A DNA stretch of 64,000 bases from Lysobacter capsici (lineage in GTDB: Bacteria > Pseudomonadota > Gammaproteobacteria > Xanthomonadales > Xanthomonadaceae): the NCBI RefSeq assembly GCF_014779555.2, contig NZ_CP094357.1, forward strand, positions 3,038,001 to 3,102,000, in the 5' to 3' direction. The notes under the pieces were generated by a model that was not told the origin of the DNA, did not search any database, and saw only the letters and a list, made by a program, of their open reading frames with translations. Shown here piece after piece: positions 1 to 37,700 of this stretch (position 1 is the first letter of the stretch; every line of letters starts with the position of its first letter). The position numbers and the translations under genes are program-made.

Positions 1-2
1 CG

Positions 3-1829
3 ATGGCGTTGTCCAGCCTGCCGCAGATGGCCGTCGCCGCGTCGACCGACGAGTCGGCGACGAAGCCGAAGACGACCGTGTCGGTGAGCCTGCCCAAACA
101 ACCGTTGCTGGTGCAGATCAACCAGGTGGCGCTGGAGCGGCAGGGGCCGAAGCGGGCCGTCGTCGAATACGCGGGCAAGGCCGGGCAGGGCGGCTACACC
201 GTGCTGCGCGATGGCAAGCCGATCAAGCACGGCGATCTGCGGCCGCTGCCTCCGTTTGCCGAGTGGGCGCCGGGCAAGCGGTATTTCAGTGTCGACTTCT
301 CCGATGTCGAACAGGCGGGCCAGTATCAAGTTGAAGTGCAGATCGGCAAGCAGCGGGCGCTGTCGGCTCCCGTGACCGTGCGCGACAACGCGGTCTTCGC
401 CACCACCGGCGCGCAGCTGCTGGGCTACTTCAAGCGCAGCCGCCACACCGACGAGGCCGATCGCGACGTGCCGATCTTCCAGACCTCGCGCAAGGCGAAC
501 GTCTGGGGCGGCTGGCAGGACGCCGGCGGCGACAAGGGCAAGTACCTGTCGCACCTGGGCTACGCCAATTATTTCAATCCGCAGCAGGCCTCGATGGCGG
601 CCTGGGTGCTCGCCTATGGCGCGCACGCGCGCAAAGCCTTGTTCACCGCCCACGGCCTGCAGACGCAGGTCGAGGACGAAGCGTTCTGGGGCGCGGACTA
701 TCTGCATCGCACGCTCGATGCAGAAGGCTATTTCTACACCACGGTGTTCGACCAGTGGGGCACGCCCGGCGCCGAGCGCATGGTCACCGGTTATGAAGGC
801 GCGGCCGGAACGTATACGACGCTGTATCGCTCGGCATTCCGCGCCGGTGGCGGCATGGCCATCGCCGCGCTCGCGCGCGCCTCGATGCTGGCCAGGCAAT
901 CGGGCCGCCATGGCGAATTCGACGGCGCGCAATATCTGGCCGATGCCGAGCGCGGCTACGCGCATCTGCGCAAGTTCAACGCGCAGTACGGCGCCGATGG
1001 CAAGGAAAACATCATCGACGACTACACCGCGCTGATGGCGCTGGTAGAACTGCATAACGCCAGCGGCCAGTCGCGTTACCTCGACGACGCGCGCGAACGC
1101 GCGGCCAGCCTGATCGCGCGGCAACAGGCCGACGGCGGTTTCATCAGCGACGGCGGCAGCCGCCCGTACTACCACGCGGCCGAGGCGGGCTTGCCCGTGA
1201 TCAGCCTCTCGGCGTATGTCGATATCGAACCGGAGCAGGGGCGTCGTCAACGTTCGCTCGACGCCATCGGCCTGGCGCTGGGACACGAACTTAGCATCAC
1301 CAACGCGGTCGCTAACCCGTACGGCTATGCGCGCCAGCGTTTTCAGCTGACGCAGGACGGCAAGGCCGCGGGCGAAGTGCTGGAAGGCTTCTTCATTCCG
1401 CATCGCAACGAAACCGGCTACTGGTGGCAGGGCGAAAGCGCCCGCCTGGCCTCGCTCAGCGCGGCCATGGTCATCGGCGGCCGCAAGCTGGCGGATCACG
1501 GCGCCGCCGGTTACGGCCTGTCCGCCGATCGCGCCGGTTACGCGCAAAACCAGCTCGACTGGACCCTGGGCCGCAACCCGTACGGCATCTGCATGCTCTA
1601 CGGTTTCGGCAAGAAGAACCCGCCGACCGTGCTGGAAAGCGCCGGCGAAATGTTCGTGGGCGGCATCTCCAACGGCATCACCGGCGCGGTGGGCAGCGAC
1701 ACCGGCGCCGGCATCAGCTTCGCGCCTGGCCCGGATTCCGAGCAGTGGCGCTGGGTGGAGCAATGGATTCCCCACACGACCTGGATGCTGTTTGCGGTTA
1801 TGGCGATGACGGCGGACGAAGCTCGGTGA
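3..1829 (+). CDS. Glycoside hydrolase family 9 (cellulase-like), 5' end outside window
   Basis: A secreted or periplasmic GH9 hydrolase that would cleave beta-1,4-glucan or a related beta-linked polysaccharide. The first visible residues (MALSSLPQMAVAAS) look like the end of a signal peptide with an AVAA cleavage site, so the true start probably lies before base 1. An N-terminal immunoglobulin-like CelD_N domain occupies about residues 30-128. The catalytic (alpha/alpha)6 barrel carries GGWQDAGGD (Asp173 and Asp177 in this numbering), the GH9 catalytic base region. At the end, EQWRWVEQWIPH (about residues 580-591) holds the acidic residue expected for the catalytic acid. DAGGD has one residue more than the classical DAGD, as in the CelD-like bacterial subfamily. 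Substrate cannot be fixed from sequence; glucosaminide or chitosan activity is possible. It is separated from the antibiotic genes by the dif/phage region and is probably unrelated to them. Confidence 0.88.
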   Translation: MALSSLPQMAVAASTDESATKPKTTVSVSLPKQPLLVQINQVALERQGPKRAVVEYAGKAGQGGYTVLRDGKPIKHGDLRPLPPFAEWAPGKRYFSVDFSDVEQAGQYQVEVQIGKQRALSAPVTVRDNAVFATTGAQLLGYFKRSRHTDEADRDVPIFQTSRKANVWGGWQDAGGDKGKYLSHLGYANYFNPQQASMAAWVLAYGAHARKALFTAHGLQTQVEDEAFWGADYLHRTLDAEGYFYTTVFDQWGTPGAERMVTGYEGAAGTYTTLYRSAFRAGGGMAIAALARASMLARQSGRHGEFDGAQYLADAERGYAHLRKFNAQYGADGKENIIDDYTALMALVELHNASGQSRYLDDARERAASLIARQQADGGFISDGGSRPYYHAAEAGLPVISLSAYVDIEPEQGRRQRSLDAIGLALGHELSITNAVANPYGYARQRFQLTQDGKAAGEVLEGFFIPHRNETGYWWQGESARLASLSAAMVIGGRKLADHGAAGYGLSADRAGYAQNQLDWTLGRNPYGICMLYGFGKKNPPTVLESAGEMFVGGISNGITGAVGSDTGAGISFAPGPDSEQWRWVEQWIPHTTWMLFAVMAMTADEAR

Positions 1830-1981
1830 GTTGTCTGCGGCGTTGAAAGCAGGATTGGCGTGGGCGCGGTCGAAAGGCGGCTGCAAAGAAACCGTGCATG
1901 GAAGATCGTCGGCGAGGCTAGGGCGCGCGTACGCGGCTCGACAAACTAGATCCAGGGTTGGGATATCTGCGGCAGACAACT

Positions 1982-2010
1982 GGGTCAACCGGCCGCAAGG
2001 CCGTTGACCC
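1982..2010. terminator. Imperfect hairpin at the end of the small phage-like gene
   Basis: GGGTCAA (1982-1988) pairs with TTGACCC (2004-2010), and CGGCC pairs with GGCCG around a GCAA loop, leaving one bulged C. It lies between two convergent genes (the GH9 gene on plus, the small gene on minus), so it could stop transcription from both. No clear T-tract follows on either strand, so intrinsic termination is uncertain. The last codons of the minus-strand gene lie inside it. Confidence 0.4.
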
Positions 2011-2317
2011 TGAGCTCAGCCAGCTCAATCACGACCACCTTGATCTGTTGTCGATTCTTGGCGGCCTTTGCCGCGGCATTGCGGCTGCGGACTTGAAACA
2101 AGCGCGCTTCGTTGTGCTGGCGCCATGCCAGACCCAGCAGGCGTTCCGGCGTCAGCCGCAAGCCGCTGGGCGATACCAGATCGCGGCCGCGAAAACGCCA
2201 GCCTTGCCAAGGGCCGGTAAGGTCCACGTGGTTGTAGACCACACGTTCGTGCAACGCGGCGGCGCAGTCGTTTGGGCACAGTTGGCCATCGGGCCAGCAA
2301 GGGGGACGATTGATCAT
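1985..2317 (-). CDS. Small DUF3653-like protein, probably of filamentous phage origin
   Basis: 110 aa from an ATG at 2315-2317, preceded by AGGAG at good spacing; an in-frame ATG further upstream lacks an equally good ribosome site. The middle (VVYNHVDLTGPWQGWRFRG, then LVSPSGLRLTPERLLGLAW) matches what I remember of DUF3653 proteins, carried by filamentous phages of Xanthomonas, Xylella and Stenotrophomonas, where they sit among regulatory or small accessory genes. The N-terminus is cysteine-rich (CWPDGQLCPNDC). Function is unknown; DNA binding or phage regulation is a guess from family context. The gene starts about 80 bp from a dif site, the classical integration target of these phages, which supports phage ancestry. 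No replication, coat or zot-like genes are visible, so it is a remnant or a single captured gene. Confidence 0.6.
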   Translation of the reverse strand: MINRPPCWPDGQLCPNDCAAALHERVVYNHVDLTGPWQGWRFRGRDLVSPSGLRLTPERLLGLAWRQHNEARLFQVRSRNAAAKAAKNRQQIKVVVIELAELRVNGLAAG

Positions 2318-2398
2318 GGTAGCTCCTGTGTAAGTGGGTAAGCCTGGGGAGATGCTGGGGAAACGCATCAGCTAAGGCATGCTGCTCTCATATCTATA

Positions 2399-2426
2399 AC
2401 TTCGCATAATGTATATTATGTTATTG
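2399..2426. other. dif: dif-like XerC/XerD recombination site
   Basis: The 28-bp site splits into an 11-bp XerC arm (ACTTCGCATAA), the 6-bp centre TGTATA, and an 11-bp XerD arm (TTATGTTATTG). The inner 21 positions (CGCATAA, TGTATA, TTATGTTA) are identical to my recollection of the Escherichia coli dif site. XerC/XerD use such sites to resolve chromosome dimers, and filamentous phages of xanthomonads integrate at them. This is either the chromosomal dif, which would place the window at the replication terminus, or a phage-derived attachment copy. I found no second copy in the window. Confidence 0.8.
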
Positions 2427-3891
2427 ACAAGAAGTGCTGGCGGGGCTGGTCTTGCTTGGTGTTCCAGCTGTTTCGATGCGCCGAGCAACTCGCCCGGACT
2501 GGCTTCGGATTTATGCGACTACGTATCCGGCGCGCCCGGGTCGGCGTCGGGACTGCCGCGTTCCAGGCGGTTCGTGGATTAGTGCTGGCCTGGCCGGCGA
2601 TCGCCGCTGGTCACTTTGCAAGCCGCCTAGACGCGATCCTGTTGGACGCGTTCACGCCGTTCCGCCCAGATCGTCGCTGTGCTTTGCTGGCTGCCGCACG
2701 GCCGGCTTCGGTAGCTGGTCGACTTACCGTCGCTGACGCTCTTTGTTCGTTCAGCGCCGGCCGCCATCAACGCGAACAGCAATGAAGGTGCGATCCATGC
2801 ATTCATGGAGCCATGCGCCCAGTCCTGTTGAGCAAGAATGCGAGAACGCTCCTACGGCAATCCGTTCGCCAGGTATCTGCGTCTCTGCCCTACTCTCTTG
2901 TCAGGCCGGTCGCTAACAGACCGGACATTTTCGTCAACGCATCGCCGGCGGATACGCGTTATCGGGCAGGTCGGTAAGACGGCCGATCGTGCACCTCGGA
3001 AATGGTATTCATCCGCGGCGTTATTAAGTGCGTTTAAGTGCGCTGGTATTTCCAGCTGGAAAGATCGGCAAGATACGGCGACGTTGTTTGAAGACCGGGA
3101 AAATAGTTCGGCAGGAATCGTGAGCACTGGCTGTCGTTGGATTTCGTTTGTTCCCGCTATCGAAACTATTGAAAGTCGTGCGCAACTTATCTCTGAATCT
3201 TTCCGTTGCATCCATAACTGGAGCAAGTCCGTAAGCGTGACGCGCGACCGCAACCTCATGTGGGCACTGCCACGGACCGCATTCGCACGACGGCCCAACC
3301 TGCAGAAGCGATCCAGTGCCGATTTTTTCTGCGACTGAAGCAGCAGCACGCAGATGGCGAAGGCCTGGCGATCGAAACGCGCCAATCCGGACTTCACCGT
3401 CAGTCGCGCTCATTGCGACGGCATTCGAGGCTATCGCCGCGAGCCGGATGATCCGCGTCGAATCCACGATCTCGCCGTGCTCGTCAAGGCCGCGCCGCGT
3501 GTCGGCTGTGGCGTCTGGCGACAACCGAGCTCGCAACGACAGACCGTCTGGACACTGAATGACATCGATCGTCATTGATAGCGAGGAACTTTCCAGCATC
3601 GTCGTTGTCGCCGTCGCGATGTTTCGCTGCGACTGTGACGCGCGCGATGGTTGCGATGATATGCGCTTCTCATCGGCATGCATCGTTTCGTGCGAAAACT
3701 GCGATTGACACGTTTCGATCGTCTTCGTCATCGCGACGTCGTGATTCTTGTCATGGATGTTACGCATCTATTTCACTCATGCTTCCGGAAATTGATTAAG
3801 CACAGCATTTACCGCAATACGTGCATCGCAACACACTCGATACTGCGCGGCCTTGCTACCGTTCGCCCCGTTCCGCGACCAAGGGTGGCCA
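2427..3891. other. Gene-poor region between the dif site and the antibiotic cluster
   Basis: About 1.5 kb without a gene I can support. Several overlapping open frames exist on both strands (for example plus 2456-2785 and minus 3024-3767), but none has recognisable domains, consistent codon bias or a convincing ribosome site. From about 2990 to 3850 the DNA is visibly less GC-rich than the rest of the window, as expected of imported or decaying sequence. The last stretch holds a weak promoter-like pair upstream of the exporter (TTGATT at 3792, a 17-nt spacer, CAATAC at 3815), which I would not rely on. The plus frame 2456-2785 encodes a hydrophobic, Arg-rich peptide and might be a decayed phage gene. 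Confidence 0.5.
3558..3576. promoter_or_regulatory. Short inverted repeat, possible operator
   Basis: AATGAC (3558-3563) and GTCATT (3571-3576) form perfect 6-bp arms around a 7-bp centre, ATCGATC. It lies about 315 bp before the exporter start, in the lower-GC gap. The size suits a dimeric regulator, but no regulator gene is in the window and chance occurrence is possible. Confidence 0.25.
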
Positions 3892-5655
3892 GTGAGCGAA
3901 ACGCAGAAAAATCGAAACCATTTATGGCAACTCATTCGTCGCGGCCGTCCTTCCGTCGCGGCGTTTTCCGTCGCCGTGCTCGCGGCCTTGGGTTCGGTCG
4001 CCGGTTCGCTCTGGTTTCCGATCCAGACCAAACATCTGATCGATCAGTTCAACGGCGGCGGCATCGATCTGCGCCAAGTCGCGCTGGTGGCCGCGGTATT
4101 GACGGGCGGCGCGGCCGCGGGCGCGCTTTCGGCGTACATGCTCGCGCGCGTGGGCTATCAAGTCGTGGCGGCGCTGCGCGTGGCGCTGGTCGAAAAGCTG
4201 TTGCGGCTGCCGGTGGCCTCGTTCGACAGCGAAAGCAGCGGCGAGCGCGTCAGTCGCGTGGTGCGCGATTGCGAAGCTATTTCCGAACTGATCACCAAGC
4301 AGACCATCAATCTGGTCACCGGCGTGCTGCTGCTCGGCGGGTCGGTCGTGGTTCTGCTGCTGCTCGACGTGCCGCTGACGCTCACCCTGCTCGGCTCGGT
4401 CGTCGCCGCGTTCGTGGTGATGATCCCGATCGCATTCCTGCTCGACGGCCTGTCGCGCCGCACCCAGGATCGCGTCGCGCGCATGAGCGGAATTCTCACC
4501 CATATTTTCCAGGAGATCCGCCTGGTCAAGGCGTTCACCGCCGAGGCGCATGAGCGCCGGCGCAGCGTCGAGGAGATCGAAGACCTCAAGCGCCTGGGCT
4601 TGAAGACGGCGCGCATCAGCGTGGTGCTGGAGCCGTTGATGGGCCTGGCGATGACGCTTGCGATCATCATCATCCTGGTTTACGGCGCCGCGCGCGTGGC
4701 CGCCGGCGAGATCAGCATCGGTACGCTCACCGCCTTCATTCTCTACATCTTCAACGTCGTCAATCCGCTGGGGCAGCTGACCAACTTCACCGCCGAACTG
4801 CAGAAGGCCAAGGGCGCCTCGGTGCGCATCGCGGGGATCTTCGCCGAAGCCGAGGAAGCGTCCACGCCGCAGCCCGCGTCGCGCAAGCCCGGCGGCGTTC
4901 TCGAATTCCGCAACGTGTCCTTCGCTTACGGCGGCCGCGACAGAATCGTGCTCAACGGCATCGACCTGCGCTTCGAACCGGGCACGACCACCGCGCTGGT
5001 CGGCGCCAGCGGCAGCGGCAAGACCACGGTCCTGTCGCTGATCGAACGCTTCTACGAGCCCAGCGAGGGCGAGATTCTCTACCACGGCCGCCCCATCGGC
5101 GACTATCCGTTGCCCGAATGGCGCGGCGGCATCGGCTATGTCGCGCAGAGCGCGCCGGTCATGCCCGGCACCGTGCGCGAGAACATCGTTTACGGCCTGT
5201 CCGGCACTTTCTCCGACGCCGATGTACGTTCCGCGGCCGAGCGCGCCGGCGCGCTGGATTTCATCGATCACATGCCGCAGGGCCTGGATACCGTGCTGAT
5301 CGAACAGGGCAACAACCTGTCCGGCGGGCAGCGCCAGCGCATCGCCATCGCACGCATGTTCCTGCGCGATCCGGACATCCTGATTCTCGACGAGGCCACC
5401 TCCAACCTCGACAGCGAGACCGAGCACCAGGTCAAGCTGGCGCTGGAAAAACTGATGCAGGACCGCACCAACATCATCGTCGCCCATCGCTTGTCCACGG
5501 TGATGCATGCCGACCGCATCTGTTTCCTCGATAACGGCCGGATTTCCGGCACGGGCAACCATGCCGAGTTGATCGCCAGTCATCCTTATTACGCGCGCCT
5601 GGTGCAGCGCCAGTTCCAGCAACCGCTCGAGGTCGAATCGCTGGAAGCCGGTTGA
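3892..5655 (+). CDS. ABC exporter (fused membrane and ATPase domains), likely lipopeptide efflux
   Basis: A 587-aa inner-membrane half-transporter that would work as a homodimer to export the lipopeptide, giving secretion and self-protection. I start it at GTG 3892 because AAGGG sits six bases before it; an upstream TTG at 3853 has no such site. About six hydrophobic segments fill residues 20-290. The ATPase follows: Walker A GASGSGKTT (from about 371), signature LSGGQRQR (from about 476), Walker B ILILDEATS (around 500) and H-loop His at about 532. It belongs to the MsbA/multidrug exporter group. It is the first gene of the plus-strand run, 184 bp before the dioxygenase. ABC exporters occur in this position in related lipopeptide clusters. 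The substrate is inferred from context only. Confidence 0.92.
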   Translation: MSETQKNRNHLWQLIRRGRPSVAAFSVAVLAALGSVAGSLWFPIQTKHLIDQFNGGGIDLRQVALVAAVLTGGAAAGALSAYMLARVGYQVVAALRVALVEKLLRLPVASFDSESSGERVSRVVRDCEAISELITKQTINLVTGVLLLGGSVVVLLLLDVPLTLTLLGSVVAAFVVMIPIAFLLDGLSRRTQDRVARMSGILTHIFQEIRLVKAFTAEAHERRRSVEEIEDLKRLGLKTARISVVLEPLMGLAMTLAIIIILVYGAARVAAGEISIGTLTAFILYIFNVVNPLGQLTNFTAELQKAKGASVRIAGIFAEAEEASTPQPASRKPGGVLEFRNVSFAYGGRDRIVLNGIDLRFEPGTTTALVGASGSGKTTVLSLIERFYEPSEGEILYHGRPIGDYPLPEWRGGIGYVAQSAPVMPGTVRENIVYGLSGTFSDADVRSAAERAGALDFIDHMPQGLDTVLIEQGNNLSGGQRQRIAIARMFLRDPDILILDEATSNLDSETEHQVKLALEKLMQDRTNIIVAHRLSTVMHADRICFLDNGRISGTGNHAELIASHPYYARLVQRQFQQPLEVESLEAG

Positions 5656-5839
5656 GTTCCGCCTGGGTTTCGCGATCCGCCATGTTCCGCCTGTTCGCCG
5701 ATCACATGACTTATTCCGAATCCCGCTCGCTGTGCTCCCCGCGACTGGAGATGGACGCCGCACAGCAATCCGAACCGGACGCGCGCCTGTACCGGCGCAG
5801 TGTCCCAGCGCCCCTTTTCACCCCATTCCCTGCAGGCAT

Positions 5840-6811
5840 ATGGAAATGAAGAAAAAGCGATTGGACAGCGACGTGCCCGCCCCGCTTCTGGTCGCGCCCA
5901 CGCACGCGAATCCCGATCTGTCCGCGGTTCTGGCCGAGCATGCGGTCGAGATCAAGGATGAGCTGCTCGAGCACGGCGCGCTGCTGTTCCGCGGTTTCGC
6001 GGTCGACAGCGTGGAGAAGTTCAGCGCGGTGGCGGACCAGGTCGGTAACGCCAGACTCAACTACACCTATCGCTCGACACCGCGCACCTCATTGGGTGCT
6101 GGCGTGTTCACGGCGACGGAATTCCCGCAAACGCAGGAAATTCCTCTGCATTGCGAAAACGCCTATCAGCGCGATTGGCCGATGCTCGTCGCGTTCTGTT
6201 GCCTGCAGCCGGCGAGCGTCGGCGGCGCCACGCCGATCGCGTCCATGCGCAGCGCTACTCAGGCGATCGGCGGCGCGGTGATGGACGAATTCGAACAGCG
6301 TCGGGTCAAGTACGTGCGCCATTACCGACCGTACGTCGATCTGCCCTGGGAAACGGTGTTCCAGACCAGCGACAAGCAAGAAGTGGCGCGATTTTGCGAC
6401 AACGCCGGGATCGAGCACGAATGGCTCGATGAGGAAACCCTGCGCACCGGACAGATCTGCCAGGGCGTGGCCACGCATCCGGTCACCGGAGAAAAACTGT
6501 TCTTCAATCAGGCGCACCTGTTTCATGTCTCGTCGTTGGGCGCGGACACCGCGCAATCGATGATCGACATGTTCGGCGCCGATCGTTTGCCGCGGCAGTC
6601 GTTCTTCGGCGATGGCGCCGAACTCGCCCCGGACGTATTGCAGGCCGTGCGTCAAGGCCTGAACCAGCAGGCTTACGACGTGGCCTGGGAACAAGGCGAC
6701 GTGCTGCTGCTGGACAACATGCAGTTCGCGCATGGCCGGCGCACCTTCAGCGGCCCGCGAAAAATCGCCGTCACCCTCAGCAATCCCTATTCCAGCCATC
6801 TGCCTGGCTAG
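5840..6811 (+). CDS. Fe(II)/2-oxoglutarate dioxygenase, AsnO/SyrP-like, probable Asn beta-hydroxylase
   Basis: A 323-aa TauD/clavaminate-synthase-type oxygenase. It would use O2 and 2-oxoglutarate to hydroxylate an amino acid, free or bound to a carrier domain. The iron site is read as His104-x-Glu106 (LHCENAYQ) with distal His298 (AHGRRTF), and Arg307 nearby is a candidate for binding 2-oxoglutarate. HxE rather than HxD fits the AsnO/SyrP subgroup, which makes beta-hydroxy-Asn or -Asp in peptide antibiotics. WAP-8294A2, as I recall, contains beta-hydroxyasparagine, and two Asn modules lie downstream, so this gene is the obvious source. ATG 5840 and ATG 5846 are both possible starts; GCAGG at 5832-5836 is better spaced for the second. 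It lies 152 bp before NRPS 1. Confidence 0.85.
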   Translation: MEMKKKRLDSDVPAPLLVAPTHANPDLSAVLAEHAVEIKDELLEHGALLFRGFAVDSVEKFSAVADQVGNARLNYTYRSTPRTSLGAGVFTATEFPQTQEIPLHCENAYQRDWPMLVAFCCLQPASVGGATPIASMRSATQAIGGAVMDEFEQRRVKYVRHYRPYVDLPWETVFQTSDKQEVARFCDNAGIEHEWLDEETLRTGQICQGVATHPVTGEKLFFNQAHLFHVSSLGADTAQSMIDMFGADRLPRQSFFGDGAELAPDVLQAVRQGLNQQAYDVAWEQGDVLLLDNMQFAHGRRTFSGPRKIAVTLSNPYSSHLPG

Positions 6812-6963
6812 CCGCTAACCGCCAGTCAGGCAGCGCGGACGCACACCGGCCCATGCCTGGGCCGAGCATGCGCCGTGCGGCGACCGCGCACGACCGTGTT
6901 CGACGCTTGCCAGCCCTTGCCGGCGCAAATCATCGCGGTGTCGCGCTTCAACCGGATGCAGTC

Positions 6964-34753
<27,790 letters not shown>

Positions 34754-34773
<20 letters not shown>

Positions 34774-37700
34774 AGACATCCTGCCGCTGACGCCGCTGCA
34801 GCACGGCTTTTTGTTCCACGCCTTGTACGACGACAAGGTGCAGGACAGCTATGTGGTGCAGATGACCTTCGTCCTCGACGGCGCGCTCGACCCGGCCGCG
34901 CTGCGCGCCGCCGCCGACGCGCTGCTGCGCCGCCACGCCAGCCTGCGCGCGGCGTTCGTGCACCACAAGACCAAGGAACCGGTGCAGGTGATCCAGCGCG
35001 ATCTCCGCGCGCCGTGGCGCGAGATGGACCTGTCGGCGCTTGCGCCCGAACAGCGCCAGGCCGCGCTCGAACAGGCCATCGCCGACGACGCCCAGGAACG
35101 CTTCGACCTGAGCCGCGCGCCGCTGCTGCGCTTCGTGCTGATCCGCGAATCGGCCGCGCGCCATTACCTGATCTTCAACAGCCACCACATCCTGCTCGAC
35201 GGCTGGTCCACGCCGATCGTGCTGCAGGAGCTGTTCGCGCTGTACCGCAACGGCGCCGACACCGAGGCCTTGCCGCGGGTGGTGCCGTACCGCGACTACA
35301 TGCGCTGGCTCGGCGGGCGCGACCACGCGGCCGCGCGCGAGGCCTGGCGCGAGGCCTTCCTCGGCTTCGAGGAACCGACCCGGATCGCCGCCGTCAGCAC
35401 CGCGCCGGCGGTGCCGGACACCTTGCGCATCGACCTGCCCGACGAACTGGTGAAGCGTCTGACCCGACAGGCGCGCACGCTCGGCGTAACGCTCAACACC
35501 GTGGTCCAGGCGGCATGGGGCGTGCTGCTGGGCCGGCTGACCCATCGTCATGACGTCGCGTTCGGCACCACCGTGTCCGGCCGTCCGCCGGAACTGGCCG
35601 GCGTCGAGCAGATGGTCGGACTGTTGATCAACACCTTGCCGCTGCGCCTGCAATGGCGCCCGGACGAAACCGTCGCCGCGCTGCTGCAACGCTTCCAGCG
35701 CGAGCAGTCGGCGCTGCTCGATCACCAGCACCTCGGGCTGGCCGAGATCCAGCGCATCGCCGGCCACGGCGAATTGTTCGACACCCTGGTGCTGTTCGAG
35801 AACTTCCCGGTCGGCGAAGACGGCGACCGCCCCGACGACCTCGCCGTCGCCGTGCACAGCCACCACGGCGGCGACACCTCGCACTATCCGGTCGGTCTGG
35901 CGCTGATTCCGGGGCGCCCGGGCCAGCCGTATCAACTCAAGCTCAGCTACCGCCCCGACCTGCTCGAACGCGAGCAGGTGCTGCGCCTGGGCCAGCGCTA
36001 TCAGCGCCTGATCGACGCGTTCGCCACCGACGCGCAGCAGCCGCTGGGCCGGATCGACCTGCTCGACGCCGACGAAACCCGGCTCGTGCTGCACGACTGG
36101 AACGCGACCGCGCACGAACAGCCGGACACCCATCTGGCCGCGTTGCTGTCGGCGCAGGCCGCGCGCACGCCCGACGCCATCGCGCTGTGCTTCGAAGGCA
36201 GTTCGCTGAGCTACGCTGAGCTGGAAGCGCGCAGCAACCGTCTGGCGCGCGCGCTGATCGCCCAGGGCATCGGCCCGGAATCCATCGTCGGCGTGGCGCT
36301 GCCGCGCTCGCTGGACCTGCCGATCGCGCTGTGCGCGGTGCTCAAGAGCGGCGCGGCCTATCTGCCGCTGGATACCGACTACCCGTCCGAACGTCTGGCC
36401 GACATGCTCGCCGACGCCGCGCCGGCCTGCGTGCTCACGCGCGGCGACGTGGCCGAAGCGTTGCCGGCCGCCGCGCCGCTGTGGCGGCTCGACGATGCCG
36501 CGCTGTGCGAACGCTTGGCCGCACTGCCGGCGCATGCCATCGACGACGGCGAACGCAGCGCGACCCTGCGGCCCGAGCATCCGGCCTATGTGATCTACAC
36601 CTCCGGTTCCACCGGCAAGCCCAAGGGCGCGGTGATCCCGCACCGCGGCGTGGTCAATCGGTTGGAGTGGATGCAGCGCGAATACGGCCTGCAGGCCGAC
36701 GACGCGGTGCTGCAGAAAACCCCGACGAGCTTCGACGTGTCGGTGTGGGAACTGTTCTGGCCGCTGACCCGTGGCGCGCGCCTGGTGCTGGCACGGCCCG
36801 ACGGCCATCGCGAACCGCGCTACCTCGCCGAGCTGATCGAACGCGAACGCATCACCACCGTGCACTTCGTCGCATCGATGCTGGAAGTGTTCGTGCTCGA
36901 AGCCGGCGCCGAGCAATGCGCGAGCCTGCGCCGAGTCATCTGCGGCGGCGAAGCGCTGTCGGCCGATCTGCGCCGGCGCGTGACCGAGCGCCTTGGGCGC
37001 CCGCTGCATCATTCCTACGGCCCGACCGAAACCTCGATCGGCGTGGCCGCGTGGCCGTGCCGCGAGGTCGAAGACGGCCCGATCCCGATCGGCGGCCCGA
37101 TCGCCAACACCCGTTTCTACGTGCTCGACAGCGCGCTGCGCCCGGTGCCGCCGGGAACGCTCGGCGAGCTGTACATCGCCGGCGACTGCCTCGCCCGCGG
37201 TTATCTCGGCCGCGCCGCGCTCAACGCCGAGCGCTTTGTCGCCGATCCGTTCGCCCGCGGCCAGCGCATGTACCGTTCCGGCGATCTGGCGCAATGGCGC
37301 GAGGACGGCGTCATCGTCCATCGCGGCCGCGCCGATCATCAGGTCAAGGTGCGCGGCCTGCGCATCGAGCTGGGCGAGATCGAGGCCGAACTGGCCCGCG
37401 CCGGCCACGCCCGCAACGCCGTGATCGTGCGCGAGGACCGTCCGGGCGATCGCCAGATCGTCGCCTATGTCGCCAGCGACAGCGGATTCGACGCCGAAGC
37501 CTTGCGCGCGCATCTGGCCGCGCGTCTGCCCGACTACATGCTGCCCGCCGCGCTGGTGGCGCTGCCGGCGCTGCCGCAGCTGCCCAACGGCAAGCTCGAC
37601 CGCAAGGCCTTGCCGGCGCCGGATTACGCGCCGGTCAGCCTGCGCGAACCGCGCGACGAACGCGAGCGCATCCTGTGCGCGCTGTACGCCGAAGTGCTGG

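Noticed and set aside
2397-2430. loxP-like sequence (starts ATAACTTCG)
   Set aside because: The right half does not form the loxP inverted repeat; the fit to a XerC/XerD dif site is far better and biologically expected.
3024-3767. 247-codon minus-strand frame in the lower-GC gap
   Set aside because: No known domain, no good ribosome site, and several equally long overlapping frames on both strands.
6853-6963. Extending NRPS 1 upstream to ATG 6853
   Set aside because: The extra 37 residues are Arg-rich and do not belong to a C domain; the domain begins directly after ATG 6964.
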